The notes beneath the pieces were generated by a model. That model saw only the letters and a program-made list of their open reading frames with translations, was not told the DNA's origin and made no database searches. Positions 17,145 through 26,226 of a stretch of 64,000 nucleotides of DNA are shown one piece after another. Made by a program: the position numbers and the translations under genes. The stretch is from Granulicella arctica (GTDB lineage: Bacteria; Acidobacteriota; Terriglobia; Terriglobales; Acidobacteriaceae), in assembly GCF_025685605.1 (NCBI RefSeq), contig NZ_JAGTUT010000002.1:186001-250000 (forward strand), written 5' to 3'. Positions within the stretch are counted from its first letter, which is position 1. Each line of letters opens with the position of its first letter.

Positions 17145-18038
17145 CTAAGCAGCGCTAGCTGCCCGCACCGCCGCAAGCACCTCAGCCGGCTTCCAGTCAT
17201 TCGTCGGATACCAGGCCGCAACTTTGCCGTCCTTACCAATCACCACCGTCGAAAGCGAGTGCGTCAACGTCTGCGCATCTCCTGGCTGCACACCAACATC
17301 GAAAAACTGCGTAAGCGCCGACAACTCTTTTTCCGAGGGAGCAGCAAAGTCCCAATGGGCAAAGTCCTCCTTTGCAAACCGCCCCGTATACGCCGAACCA
17401 TACTTCTTCAGCACCGCAGGAGTGTCATACGAAGGGTCGAAGCTAATACTCAGTAGATGCGTTTTCGCGTAGAGCGCCGGATCAGTGGCCAGCGCCTTAT
17501 CGATCTCCTCAAAGTTCGTGCTCATGCGCGGGCAGAAATCCGCCATTTGACATCGCGTGAAGATGAACGTTGCCAGCAGCACCTTGCCTTTGAACTGTGC
17601 AAAGTCGATCGTCCGCCCACCCTGGTTGAGCAGCTTGAACTCCGGCACGACATCGCCCGCAGCCGGAACATGATATTGCACCTTCGGCACATAGTCCGGC
17701 TTTGCCTGCGCCGTCACCACGATGCTGTCGAGCTGCGGGTTCAGGAAACCAGCCGCATCCTGCTGGACGATGATCGTCGCGGAGATCCGATCGCCCGGAT
17801 GCAGTTCACTCACCACGCTCGGATCCTTCAGCTTGTAAGCCATCGTCATCGCGCCCATGAAGCCGGGAACCGCCTCATGATCAAGCGTCACATGTGTAGC
17901 ATCCGTAGCTACCACCGTGCCGCGAACCGGAAACGTCTTCACCGGATAGTCCTTCGCGGCACCAGAACTGTTCCCACTCTGACGGCAACCAGCCATCACG
18001 ACCAGCAGCATCACCAGCACACACGAGACACGACGCAA
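17145..18038 (-). CDS. SCO1/SenC copper-chaperone lipoprotein with N-terminal CusF-like domain
   Basis: Lipoprotein: short signal with lipobox VMAGC (Cys18). Residues about 35-110 match the copper-binding CusF/CusB_dom family (RGTVVATDATHVTLDHEAVPGFMGAMTMAYKL; His, Glu and Met ligands). Residues about 130-297 form a SCO1/thioredoxin fold with Cys163-x5-Cys169 (CQMADFC) and a His in TLTHSLS. Expected role is copper delivery to cytochrome oxidase or thiol redox in the periplasm. A TTG at 18038 with AGAGGTG five bases upstream is preferred; the alternative GTG at 18104 would put the signal peptide internally and overlap the divergent MFS gene. Confidence 0.85.
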   Translation of the reverse strand: MRRVSCVLVMLLVVMAGCRQSGNSSGAAKDYPVKTFPVRGTVVATDATHVTLDHEAVPGFMGAMTMAYKLKDPSVVSELHPGDRISATIIVQQDAAGFLNPQLDSIVVTAQAKPDYVPKVQYHVPAAGDVVPEFKLLNQGGRTIDFAQFKGKVLLATFIFTRCQMADFCPRMSTNFEEIDKALATDPALYAKTHLLSISFDPSYDTPAVLKKYGSAYTGRFAKEDFAHWDFAAPSEKELSALTQFFDVGVQPGDAQTLTHSLSTVVIGKDGKVAAWYPTNDWKPAEVLAAVRAASAA

Positions 18039-18070
18039 CGAGACACCTCTGTGTCGATGATAATGGTTCC

Positions 18071-19225
18071 ATGACGACGGTGCCGACCGAACGCCGCTCC
18101 GCACCCTCAGCGCTCTGGATGCACCTCGCCTTCATTCTCACCGGCCTCGGAACCCTCATCCTTGGCCCGATCCTCCCGATCCTCGCCCGGCAGTGGCACC
18201 TGCAGGACGCGCAAAGCGGCCTGCTCTTCTCCGCGCAGTTTTACGGCTCCTTCCTCGGCGGCGTTACCGTCTCGAAGAGCCTCCAGCGCAGTATGATCCT
18301 CGGAATGGCCGCGTCAGCCATCGGCTTCGGCATCTTTGCCCTCTCGCCCAATCTCCTCCCAGCCTGCCTCGGCCTCTTTATCGGCGGCTACGGATTGGGC
18401 CAGCTCATCACCTCAATCAACATCCTCGCCGGTCGTCGCGCCACCGAGCATCGCGGCTCAGCTCTGGCCTTCCTCAACTTCTCGTGGAGCTTCGGGGCCT
18501 TGCTCTCGCCCGTCCTCGCCGCTATACTCACACCGCACATCCTCCTGCGCACGCTTCTTGGCATCTTCGCCGCCACCTTCGCTACGCTCCTCGTCGTCCT
18601 TCTCATCCAACTCCGGGGAGCCGCAACCGAACTCATCGCAACTGAGACCCTAAACAGCAGCGGTCTCAAAGCCTCAGCCTTCGCCTACTTCTGTGCCCTC
18701 CTCATCCTCTACGGAGGCCTCGAAACCTGCCTCGGCGGCTGGCTCACCACATTCTCCCTCCGCTATGGCACAAGCTCGCTTACCCTCAGCGAATACACCA
18801 TGGTTCTCCTCCTTGCCGGACTCACAGCCGGTCGCGCCGCCTCATCGCTCCTGCTCTTGCGCATGGGCGAAAAGCTCCTCCTGCGCCTCTCACTCGCTCT
18901 CGCCGCAGCCTTCACTGCCGCCCTCGCCCTCGCCCACACAGCAGCAGCAATCGCCATCTTTGCCGTCCTCCTCGGCCTCTCGCTCGCGCCCTTCTTTCCC
19001 GCGACCTTCTCCATGCTCATGGCCGATCGCCCCACAGCGCGCCAGGCCGGAATCATCGTCGCTGTCAGCGCCATCGGAGCCGCCTTCCTGCCCTGGCTCA
19101 TGGGAGTCGTCAGCACCCGAACCGGCTCGCTCCAGTACGCGCTCGCCCTGCCCTTCGCCGCCGCCGCAGCCCTCTTCCTGCTCAGTCTCGTCCAGCCACC
19201 ATTTCCACGCCCAGCCAGCGTATAA
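18071..19225 (+). CDS. MFS transporter
   Basis: 384-residue inner-membrane carrier of the major facilitator superfamily with about 12 hydrophobic helices in two halves. The helix 1 segment LGTLILGPILPILARQW and the loop NILAGRRATEHRGSALAFLNFSWSFGALLSP resemble the sugar (FHS/FucP-like) and YbjJ-type branches. An internal ATG 16 codons later (18119) is a possible start. It is divergent from the SCO1 gene, and eight bases before the AddB-like gene, whose job is unrelated. Substrate unknown. Confidence 0.8.
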   Translation: MTTVPTERRSAPSALWMHLAFILTGLGTLILGPILPILARQWHLQDAQSGLLFSAQFYGSFLGGVTVSKSLQRSMILGMAASAIGFGIFALSPNLLPACLGLFIGGYGLGQLITSINILAGRRATEHRGSALAFLNFSWSFGALLSPVLAAILTPHILLRTLLGIFAATFATLLVVLLIQLRGAATELIATETLNSSGLKASAFAYFCALLILYGGLETCLGGWLTTFSLRYGTSSLTLSEYTMVLLLAGLTAGRAASSLLLLRMGEKLLLRLSLALAAAFTAALALAHTAAAIAIFAVLLGLSLAPFFPATFSMLMADRPTARQAGIIVAVSAIGAAFLPWLMGVVSTRTGSLQYALALPFAAAAALFLLSLVQPPFPRPASV

Positions 19226-19232
19226 CCGAAGC

Positions 19233-21938
19233 ATGGTCGGTAGCACGTTGCTTCCAGCACAGATCGTCGAAGCCCTTGCCGCCGGACGAACCATCCTCAC
19301 CGGCAATCAGCGCGCCGCACGGACGCTCCGCCAACACGTCGACCTCAACAACCGTTCCCTCAACCTCACCCATTGGGAACCGCCATCTATCCTCGCCTGG
19401 GACGCATGGACCGCAACCCTCTGGCAGCAACTCCTCCTCGGCGGACACACCACCAAGCTCCTCCTCAACCGCTCGCAGGAGCACAGCATCTGGCGCAGCA
19501 TCATCGCCGCCGACCCCGAAACCGCCACCCTCCGCACCGCCGATTCGCTGGCCGAAATGGCCGCCGACGCCTTCGCCCGCCTCTGCGCCCATCGCGGCGA
19601 ATCCCGCCTCCGCACAGCCGGAGTCAGCGCCGACACACGCGCCTTCCAGCGCTGGGCCCAGGCCTTCGAGCGCCGCTGCCGCACCGACAACTACCTCCCG
19701 CAAGCCCAGCTCGAAGCCACCCTCACCACTGCCGCAAGCCAACTCACCTTAGCCTCGATCGGCTACGTGCTCCTCGGCTTCGACGGCACCACACCAGCCC
19801 AACAAGCCCTCATCGAAGCACTCCGGACCCGCAGCATCCCCATAGAACCCCTGACCATCACTATCCCCACAAGCTCCGCCAATCTCGCCCCCGCAGCCGA
19901 CGAACCAGCCGAACTCCAGACGGCCGCCAACTGGATTCGTCGCCACCTCGAAGCCCATCCAGCGGACCATATCGCCATCATCGTCCCAAGTCTCGGCAAC
20001 GATCGCCCCGCCATCGACCGCGTCCTGCGCCAAACCCTCGCACCCGAGCTCGAGGACATCGGCGCCCCGCAAACTCCTTCACCCTTCGAGTTCTCCCTCG
20101 GCATTCCCCTCGCCCAAACCCCTATCGTCGCCACTGCGCTCAATCTCCTCCGCTGGACCATCCACGCTCTACCAATCGACCGCATCAGCCAGCTTCTCCT
20201 CAGCCCCTACCTCGCTGCCAGCATCCCCGAGACCAACGCCCGAGCCGAGTTCGACGCCTACGAACTCCGCCGCGTCCGCACCCTCCGCCCCGAGCTCACC
20301 CTCGAAGCCGTGCTCCGCCTTACCGAATCTGCCAGGCGAAGCGCCCGACTCCCCCGACTCATCGCCACCCTCAAAGCCATGCGCCGCAGCATCGCCGACG
20401 AAGCCTTCGCCTTACCCGAGCTTCGCCCCGCAGCCGGCTGGGCCGACAGCATCCGCGCCTTCCTCGAAGCCGCTGGCTGGTCCGCGGGCACCGTCGACAG
20501 CCTTGAGTTCCAGACTCGTCGAAAGTGGGAGAGCGTCCTCGACGAACTCGCCACCCTCGACTTCGAAGGCGTCCGTCTCACCTTTCCCGACGCTCTCGAA
20601 ACACTCGCTCGCCTCGCCGACCAGACCCTCTTCGCACCCGAGTCCCGCAACGCGCCCGTACAGGTTCTCGGCCCGCTCGAGGCCGCCGGATCGACCTTCG
20701 ACGCTATCTGGTTCCTCCGCGCCAGCGATCTCGCCTGGCCCGTTCATCCCGGCTCGAATCCCCTGCTCGCCTGGCATCTCCGGCGCGAACTCCACATGCC
20801 CGGAAGCAGCCCAGCCGAGGACACCGTCCGCGCCAGCCAGATCACCGCCCGCCTCGCCACCAGCGCTCCCATCGTCCTCTTCAGCTACGCGCAGGAGTCC
20901 GTCGCCGGCCATCAGCGGCCGTCGCCCGCCCTCGCCAGCCTTACCCTGGAACCGCTGACGCTCACCGCCCTCGCTCCCATTCAAGCCTCCGCACAACTTG
21001 AGACGATCGACGACGCGAACAGCCTGCCTCCCACGCCCGACAACATCATCCGAGGCGGAGCCAACATTCTGAAGCTGCAAGCCGCCTGCGGCTTCCGTGC
21101 CTTCGCCGAGCAGCGTCTCTGGGCCACCGCACTCGACACCGCCGAGCCCGGCATGGACGCCCGCGAACGCGGCAACACCGTCCACATCGCGCTGCAGCAT
21201 TTCTGGCGCGAGGTCCACGACCAACCCAGCCTCAAAGAACTCCCCACAGACGAGCGCCGTGCCATCCTTGCTCGGGCCATCGAGGCCGCGCTCCACAAGA
21301 CCGCGCAGGGCATATCTGACTGGGATGCAGCCTACCTCGACGTCCAACGCGAGCGTCTCCTCAGGCTCCTCGACCCATGGCTCCTCGAGGAGATGAAGCG
21401 GCAGGTCCCCTTCGCCGTCAAGCTTCAGGAGACAGAATTAGCCGACGTTCGCATCGGCCCACTGCGTCTCACCCTCCGCGTCGACCGCATCGACGAGACC
21501 GAGTTCGGCGACGTCATCCTCGACTACAAGACTGGCGAGGCCCGGTCGCAATCCTGGCTCACCGACCGACCCGACGAGCCCCAGCTTCCGCTATACGCCG
21601 TCCTCTCCGCGGCCGAGAATCTAGCCGGGGTAGCCTTTGCCCAGGTGCGCGCCGGCGAAGGTAAGTCCCTCCACGGCTACGAGACGCAAACTGGAATCCT
21701 CCTCCGCCCAACCCGCCCCACCATGCCTCTCGCCGCACAGATCGACGAGTGGCGGCACTTCCTCACCAATCTCGCCGTCGATTTCCACGAGGGCGACATC
21801 CGCGTCCGACCTAAAAACTTCCCCACCACCTGCGAACACTGCCGCCAGCGCATCCTCTGCCGCCTCGACATCTCCCTCCTCCAGGCCGTCGCAGACGATG
21901 CAGCAGAAGCAACAGACACCGAGGCAGACAATGCCTAA
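19233..21938 (+). CDS. AddB/AdnA-like helicase-nuclease subunit (PD-(D/E)XK)
   Basis: 901 residues; an inactive-helicase-like subunit that partners the next gene in double-strand-break end processing. N terminus TGNQRAARTLRQHV replaces a canonical Walker A; the middle has HVIVPS-type and FLRASDLAWPVHPGSNPLL motifs. The C terminus holds a RecB-type nuclease (RVDRIDETEFGDVILDYKTG) and four cysteines, Cys619, Cys867, Cys870 and Cys876, spaced like the AddB iron-sulfur staple (C...C-x2-C-x5-C). It begins with ATG at 19233; ends overlap the AddA-like start by 8 bases. It resembles the 'probable DNA repair protein' family paired with UvrD-type helicases. Confidence 0.85.
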   Translation: MVGSTLLPAQIVEALAAGRTILTGNQRAARTLRQHVDLNNRSLNLTHWEPPSILAWDAWTATLWQQLLLGGHTTKLLLNRSQEHSIWRSIIAADPETATLRTADSLAEMAADAFARLCAHRGESRLRTAGVSADTRAFQRWAQAFERRCRTDNYLPQAQLEATLTTAASQLTLASIGYVLLGFDGTTPAQQALIEALRTRSIPIEPLTITIPTSSANLAPAADEPAELQTAANWIRRHLEAHPADHIAIIVPSLGNDRPAIDRVLRQTLAPELEDIGAPQTPSPFEFSLGIPLAQTPIVATALNLLRWTIHALPIDRISQLLLSPYLAASIPETNARAEFDAYELRRVRTLRPELTLEAVLRLTESARRSARLPRLIATLKAMRRSIADEAFALPELRPAAGWADSIRAFLEAAGWSAGTVDSLEFQTRRKWESVLDELATLDFEGVRLTFPDALETLARLADQTLFAPESRNAPVQVLGPLEAAGSTFDAIWFLRASDLAWPVHPGSNPLLAWHLRRELHMPGSSPAEDTVRASQITARLATSAPIVLFSYAQESVAGHQRPSPALASLTLEPLTLTALAPIQASAQLETIDDANSLPPTPDNIIRGGANILKLQAACGFRAFAEQRLWATALDTAEPGMDARERGNTVHIALQHFWREVHDQPSLKELPTDERRAILARAIEAALHKTAQGISDWDAAYLDVQRERLLRLLDPWLLEEMKRQVPFAVKLQETELADVRIGPLRLTLRVDRIDETEFGDVILDYKTGEARSQSWLTDRPDEPQLPLYAVLSAAENLAGVAFAQVRAGEGKSLHGYETQTGILLRPTRPTMPLAAQIDEWRHFLTNLAVDFHEGDIRVRPKNFPTTCEHCRQRILCRLDISLLQAVADDAAEATDTEADNA

Positions 21939-24900
21939 CCTCTTCCTCGTCGAAAAGCCCACCCCGCAGCCTGTCACTGAAGGTCGCCCGCCCGACTGGC
22001 AGCAGCGCGTCGCCGCCCTCGACATCCGCCAATCGTGGATCGTCGAAGCACCCGCCGGCTCCGGCAAGACCGGCCTCCTCATCCAGCGCTTTCTCAAGCT
22101 GCTCGCCGACTCCAGCGTCACTGACCCTGAGCAGGTCATGGCCATCACCTTCACCGTCAAGGCCACCTCCGAGCTACGAGAGCGTGTCCTCGCCCAACTC
22201 GACGCTGCCAGCCGCAACATCCCCACCACGAACGACTTCGACGCCGCAACCCGCACCCTCGCCGAATCCGTACAGGCCCGCAGCTGGGACCTCCTCAACC
22301 AGCCGCAGCGCCTCCGCATCCGCACCATCGATTCCGTCTGCGCCGAGATCGCTCGCTCGCTTCCCGTCCTCTCCGGCTCCGGCGGCCAACTCGCTCCGGT
22401 GCTCGATGCCAGCCCGCTCCACCGCGAAGCCGCACGCCGCACCTTCATGCAGCTTGGCGGAGCCAATCCGACCCTCAACCAGGCACTCCGCACCGTCCTC
22501 CTCCACCGCGACGGCAACCTCGCCGAGTGCGAACGCCTCGTCGCCGAGATGCTCCAATGGCGCGACCAGTGGGGCGAACTCATCCCGCTCTCCGGCGAAG
22601 CCCTCACCGAAGCCGTACTCGACACCACCGTTCTCCCCAAACTGGAACGCGCCCTCGACCGCGCCATCTGCGCCGGTCTCACCCAACTCGCCAAATCCAT
22701 CCCCGCCGACGTGCTCGACACCCTCGCACGCCTCTCAGGCGAGATGGCCCACGCCGACGGCTACAAAGGCGAGCCCTCACCCATCGCCCTCTGCCGAAGC
22801 CTCAGCGCAGCGCCCGGTGAGACCGCCGAGCATCTCGGCCACTGGCGCGCTCTCATCCATCTCCTCACCACAAGCACCGGCACATGGCGTAAGGAGAAGG
22901 GGCTCAACGGACGCAATCTCCAGTTCGACTACGACCGCAAACTCCACCATCCACGCCTCGTCGCCATCCTCGATGACCTTGCCCATCGCGACGACCTACT
23001 CCTCGCCTTCGACCGCGTCCGCACGCTCCCACCCGCCAAGTACCCGCAGGAGCAGTGGCACGTCGCCAAAGCTCTCTTCCGCGTTCTCAGCCACGCCCTG
23101 CTCGAACTTCAGCTCGTCTTCGCCGCCCACACCGAGTGCGACTTCACCGAACTCGGCCTCCTCGCCCGCACCGCTCTCAGCCTCGATACCCACGGCGACG
23201 ACCTCGCCGCCGCCCTCGGCATGAATCTCCAACACCTCCTCGTCGACGAGATGCAGGACACCTCCACCAGCCAATACCAGCTCATCGAGCACCTCACCGC
23301 CGGTTGGGACGGTCAAAGCCAGACCGTCTTCCTCGTCGGCGACCCCAAACAGTCCATCTATCTCTTCCGCCAGGCCCGCGTCGAGCGCTTCATCCGCACC
23401 ATGCATACCGGCCTCCTCGGCGACCTCCCCGTCGCGCCGCTCAGCCTTACCGCCAACTTCCGCTCCCAGCAGACCCTCGTCGAGCAGGTCAACGAAGACT
23501 TCAGTCTCCTCTTCCCCAAAGAGATCACCGCCGACCACCCCGAAGACGTACCCTTCACCGCCGCTGCACCCACCCGCTCCGCAACCCATACACAAGCCCG
23601 TGTCTGGCACACCCGCTTCCAGCCGAACGGACCACGATCCACGAACATCTCCCCCGACGCCACCCAGATCCGAAGCATTGTCGCTGAATGGAACGCCCTC
23701 CCCCTTCCCGCTGGCCGCACCAGACCATGGTCAATCGCCGTCCTCGTCCGCTCCCGCAATCACCTCACCGACATCGTCGCCGCACTCAAGCAGCCCGACG
23801 AGACCGGCGCCACCGTACCCTTCCGCGCCGTAGACATCGATCCTCTCGCCGATCGGCAGGAGGTCCTCGACCTCTTCGCGCTCACCCGCGCCCTGCTTCA
23901 CCCCGCCGACCGTGTGGCCTGGCTCGCCATCCTCCGTGCTCCGTGGTGCGGCCTCACCCTCGCCGATCTCCACCAACTCGCCGGCTCCGACAACCACGAC
24001 TTCGCCGAGATCGCCATCGAAGATCTCATCGCCCAGCGCGGCGAACTCCTCAGCCCCGACGGAGCTCAGCGCCTCGAGCGCATCTGGACCGTCATGCAGG
24101 CAGCCGCAAGACTGCGCTCCCGCATGACCACCGCGCAGTGGGTCGAACGCACCTGGCGCTCTCTCGGCGGCGACTCCTGGCTCGACCCCGAAGCCCTCGC
24201 CAACTCCTGCCGCTACCTCCAGCTTCTCGATCAACTGGAAGCCGAAAGCGGCACCCTCAACACCGCGCAACTTGAACTCCGCCTCAAAAAGCTATACGCC
24301 GAGTCTGCCGTCGTTCCCGGTGCCGTCGACCTCATGACCATCCACGGCTCCAAAGGCCTCGAGTGGGACGTCGTCATCGTTCCCGCCCTCGAGCGCAAAG
24401 GCCAATCTTCCCGCGGTCGTCTCCTCAACTGGCTCGAACTCGACAGCAGCGACCCCGACGCCGCCCATATCATTCTCGCGCCCATCGCCAGCAAAGGCGA
24501 AGGCTCCCTTGAACTCAACGCCTGGCTCACCAGCATCGACCGCGCACGCGAAGCCGCCGAGCAGAAGCGTCTCGTCTATGTCGCCTGCACCCGCGCACGC
24601 GAAGAGCTACACCTCTTCGCCTCCCCCGCTACCACCGTCAAAGGCGCACCCTCTATCCTCGCCGACAGTCTCCTCAAAGCCGCATGGCCAGCAGCCGAAC
24701 CGCATTTCTCCACCACACCGCTCCCATCGAATATCATCCCTATGCACTTCGCTGCAGAGTTCGTAGACGACGAGCCGCTCGAAATCGCTGCAGTCGCCGC
24801 TCACGAGGAACCCACCCTCCGCAAACCACCCGTCCTGAAGCGCCTGCCCTCCACCGCAGATATCAGTGCCCGCTTCACTGAACTCAAGCCGCTACCCTTC

Positions 24901-25530
24901 GCCACAAACCAGCCCTCCGAAAAATCAGCATCCGAACGCACCTTCGCCCGTCCGGAAGGCTCCTTCAGCGCCCGCGCCTTTGGCAACGTCGTCCATGCCT
25001 TCATCGAAGTCCTCAGTAACCGCATCGCCGCAGGCGAAACTTCCGCAGCGCTCGAAGCCGCCGTCCTCACATGGACCCCACGCATCGCCGCCATCCTCCG
25101 CGCCGAAGGCCTGCCCCCCGCGATGGTCGATCGCCTCACGCAGCGCGTCCAGCAAGCCCTCACCAACGTCCTCTCCGACCCGATCGGCCAGTGGGCGCTC
25201 GCCGCACACGCCGACGCCGCCAGCGAGCGTGCCCTCACGACGTGGGATACCACCGCCCGCACCACCATCCGCCCCGACCGCATCTTCCGCGCCGGCTCCG
25301 AACCCCTCGCCCCCGGCACCACCCACCTATGGGTCGTCGACTTCAAGACCACCACCCACGGCCGCGAAGGCCTCGAAGCCTTCCTCCTCAACGAGCGCGA
25401 AAAGAACGCCCCGCAGATGTCCACCTACACCCGCATCCTCACCGCCACCGAAGCTCCCGGCACCCTCATTCGGACCATGCTCTACTACCCCATGCTCCCC
25501 GCCAACACCTGGTGGACCCCCACCCCATAG
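21931..25530 (+). CDS. AddA-like UvrD/RecB helicase-nuclease
   Basis: 1199 residues; SF1A helicase with a C-terminal RecB nuclease, the motor of an AddAB-type enzyme for double-strand-break resection. Walker A APAGSGKT at residues 40-47; motif Ia ITFTVKATSELRERV; motif II LLVDEMQDTS; motif III LVGDPKQSIYLFRQA; motif IV LTANFRS; motif V LMTIHGSKGLEWDVV; motif VI LVYVACTRAREEL. The C-terminal nuclease shows GNVVHAFIE, RPDRIF and VVDFKTT. GAGG lies seven bases before the ATG, which overlaps the AddB-like stop, indicating translational coupling and equal dose. Confidence 0.88.
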   Translation: MPNLFLVEKPTPQPVTEGRPPDWQQRVAALDIRQSWIVEAPAGSGKTGLLIQRFLKLLADSSVTDPEQVMAITFTVKATSELRERVLAQLDAASRNIPTTNDFDAATRTLAESVQARSWDLLNQPQRLRIRTIDSVCAEIARSLPVLSGSGGQLAPVLDASPLHREAARRTFMQLGGANPTLNQALRTVLLHRDGNLAECERLVAEMLQWRDQWGELIPLSGEALTEAVLDTTVLPKLERALDRAICAGLTQLAKSIPADVLDTLARLSGEMAHADGYKGEPSPIALCRSLSAAPGETAEHLGHWRALIHLLTTSTGTWRKEKGLNGRNLQFDYDRKLHHPRLVAILDDLAHRDDLLLAFDRVRTLPPAKYPQEQWHVAKALFRVLSHALLELQLVFAAHTECDFTELGLLARTALSLDTHGDDLAAALGMNLQHLLVDEMQDTSTSQYQLIEHLTAGWDGQSQTVFLVGDPKQSIYLFRQARVERFIRTMHTGLLGDLPVAPLSLTANFRSQQTLVEQVNEDFSLLFPKEITADHPEDVPFTAAAPTRSATHTQARVWHTRFQPNGPRSTNISPDATQIRSIVAEWNALPLPAGRTRPWSIAVLVRSRNHLTDIVAALKQPDETGATVPFRAVDIDPLADRQEVLDLFALTRALLHPADRVAWLAILRAPWCGLTLADLHQLAGSDNHDFAEIAIEDLIAQRGELLSPDGAQRLERIWTVMQAAARLRSRMTTAQWVERTWRSLGGDSWLDPEALANSCRYLQLLDQLEAESGTLNTAQLELRLKKLYAESAVVPGAVDLMTIHGSKGLEWDVVIVPALERKGQSSRGRLLNWLELDSSDPDAAHIILAPIASKGEGSLELNAWLTSIDRAREAAEQKRLVYVACTRAREELHLFASPATTVKGAPSILADSLLKAAWPAAEPHFSTTPLPSNIIPMHFAAEFVDDEPLEIAAVAAHEEPTLRKPPVLKRLPSTADISARFTELKPLPFATNQPSEKSASERTFARPEGSFSARAFGNVVHAFIEVLSNRIAAGETSAALEAAVLTWTPRIAAILRAEGLPPAMVDRLTQRVQQALTNVLSDPIGQWALAAHADAASERALTTWDTTARTTIRPDRIFRAGSEPLAPGTTHLWVVDFKTTTHGREGLEAFLLNEREKNAPQMSTYTRILTATEAPGTLIRTMLYYPMLPANTWWTPTP

Positions 25531-25696
25531 CTCTATTTCATAGTGGACTAGTGTCTACTCTTTCATCCTTTGTATAGTGTGGTCTCTCTGCAGTCGAGAT
25601 GTTCTTGCTTTGTGTTGCCGCAACGCACTCCTTTACTTGTCCCTGTCAAAGCAGGGACTCATTGATACTGAAGTTTTCAATCAGTGATAAACCCGG

Positions 25697-26167
25697 CTAT
25701 GCCTGTTTGAAAGAACTGAAGTAGGCAATACAAGTCTTCTTACCGCTCAGAGCAAGTCCTGGAACTAGAAACATTGTGAAGCGTCCCAGCACCCCATGAT
25801 CGACCAGATAGGAGTCCTGAGGAACTTCAACATTGTTTGAATCGAAAACTAAGCTGAAGGCTGTCATGGCGATTGAAGATAGCGCCAACGCGCCAGGCTT
25901 TTCCGTCTGATCTGGAGCCGTCTTGACGCCAACATGGTTGACCTTATCAAGCCTCAGGAAAACCATGTTGTTCTTATAGAGATACATGGTAAAAAGTGAG
26001 CCCACATGCTTCTCGAAGACCGCTTCTGTCAATCCGCCATGATCGTACGCAGCGACGTTGCCATTAGAAAACGTTTGGCTTTCGTTCCTTTGGGCGTAAA
26101 GAGGATGAACGGCAGAGATCGAAAGAGTGGCGAGAGAGAGGTGGACAAATTGACGTCGGTTTTTCAT
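25697..26167 (-). CDS. Tat-exported DUF6916-like protein
   Basis: 156 residues. The N terminus MKNRRQFVHLSLATLSISAV is a twin-arginine signal with cleavage near LYAQ. The mature part (FEKHVGSLFTMYL, TAFSLVFDSNNVEVPQDSYLVDHGVLGRFTMFLVPG, CIAYFSSF) has the F..H.G..F, FSL.F and LGRF.LFLVP features that I associate with DUF6916. The C-terminal half of the GNAT fusion at 31875 reads like a diverged copy (FSLQFTGP, MELFLVANGP, YEAIFN). It lies 59 bases beyond the giant FG-GAP gene on the same strand and may be co-expressed. No catalytic motif is visible. Confidence 0.62.
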   Translation of the reverse strand: MKNRRQFVHLSLATLSISAVHPLYAQRNESQTFSNGNVAAYDHGGLTEAVFEKHVGSLFTMYLYKNNMVFLRLDKVNHVGVKTAPDQTEKPGALALSSIAMTAFSLVFDSNNVEVPQDSYLVDHGVLGRFTMFLVPGLALSGKKTCIAYFSSFKQA

Positions 26168-26226
26168 AAATCCTCGAGATTAACGTCTTCATGCGGAAGC
26201 ATCTCTTGTTCTGATCTAACTGCGCA

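Noticed and set aside
18693..25577. Many long open frames on both strands inside the MFS/AddAB region
   Set aside because: Low-complexity Ser/Pro/Arg-rich translations typical of GC-rich shadow frames; the real frames have clear family motifs.
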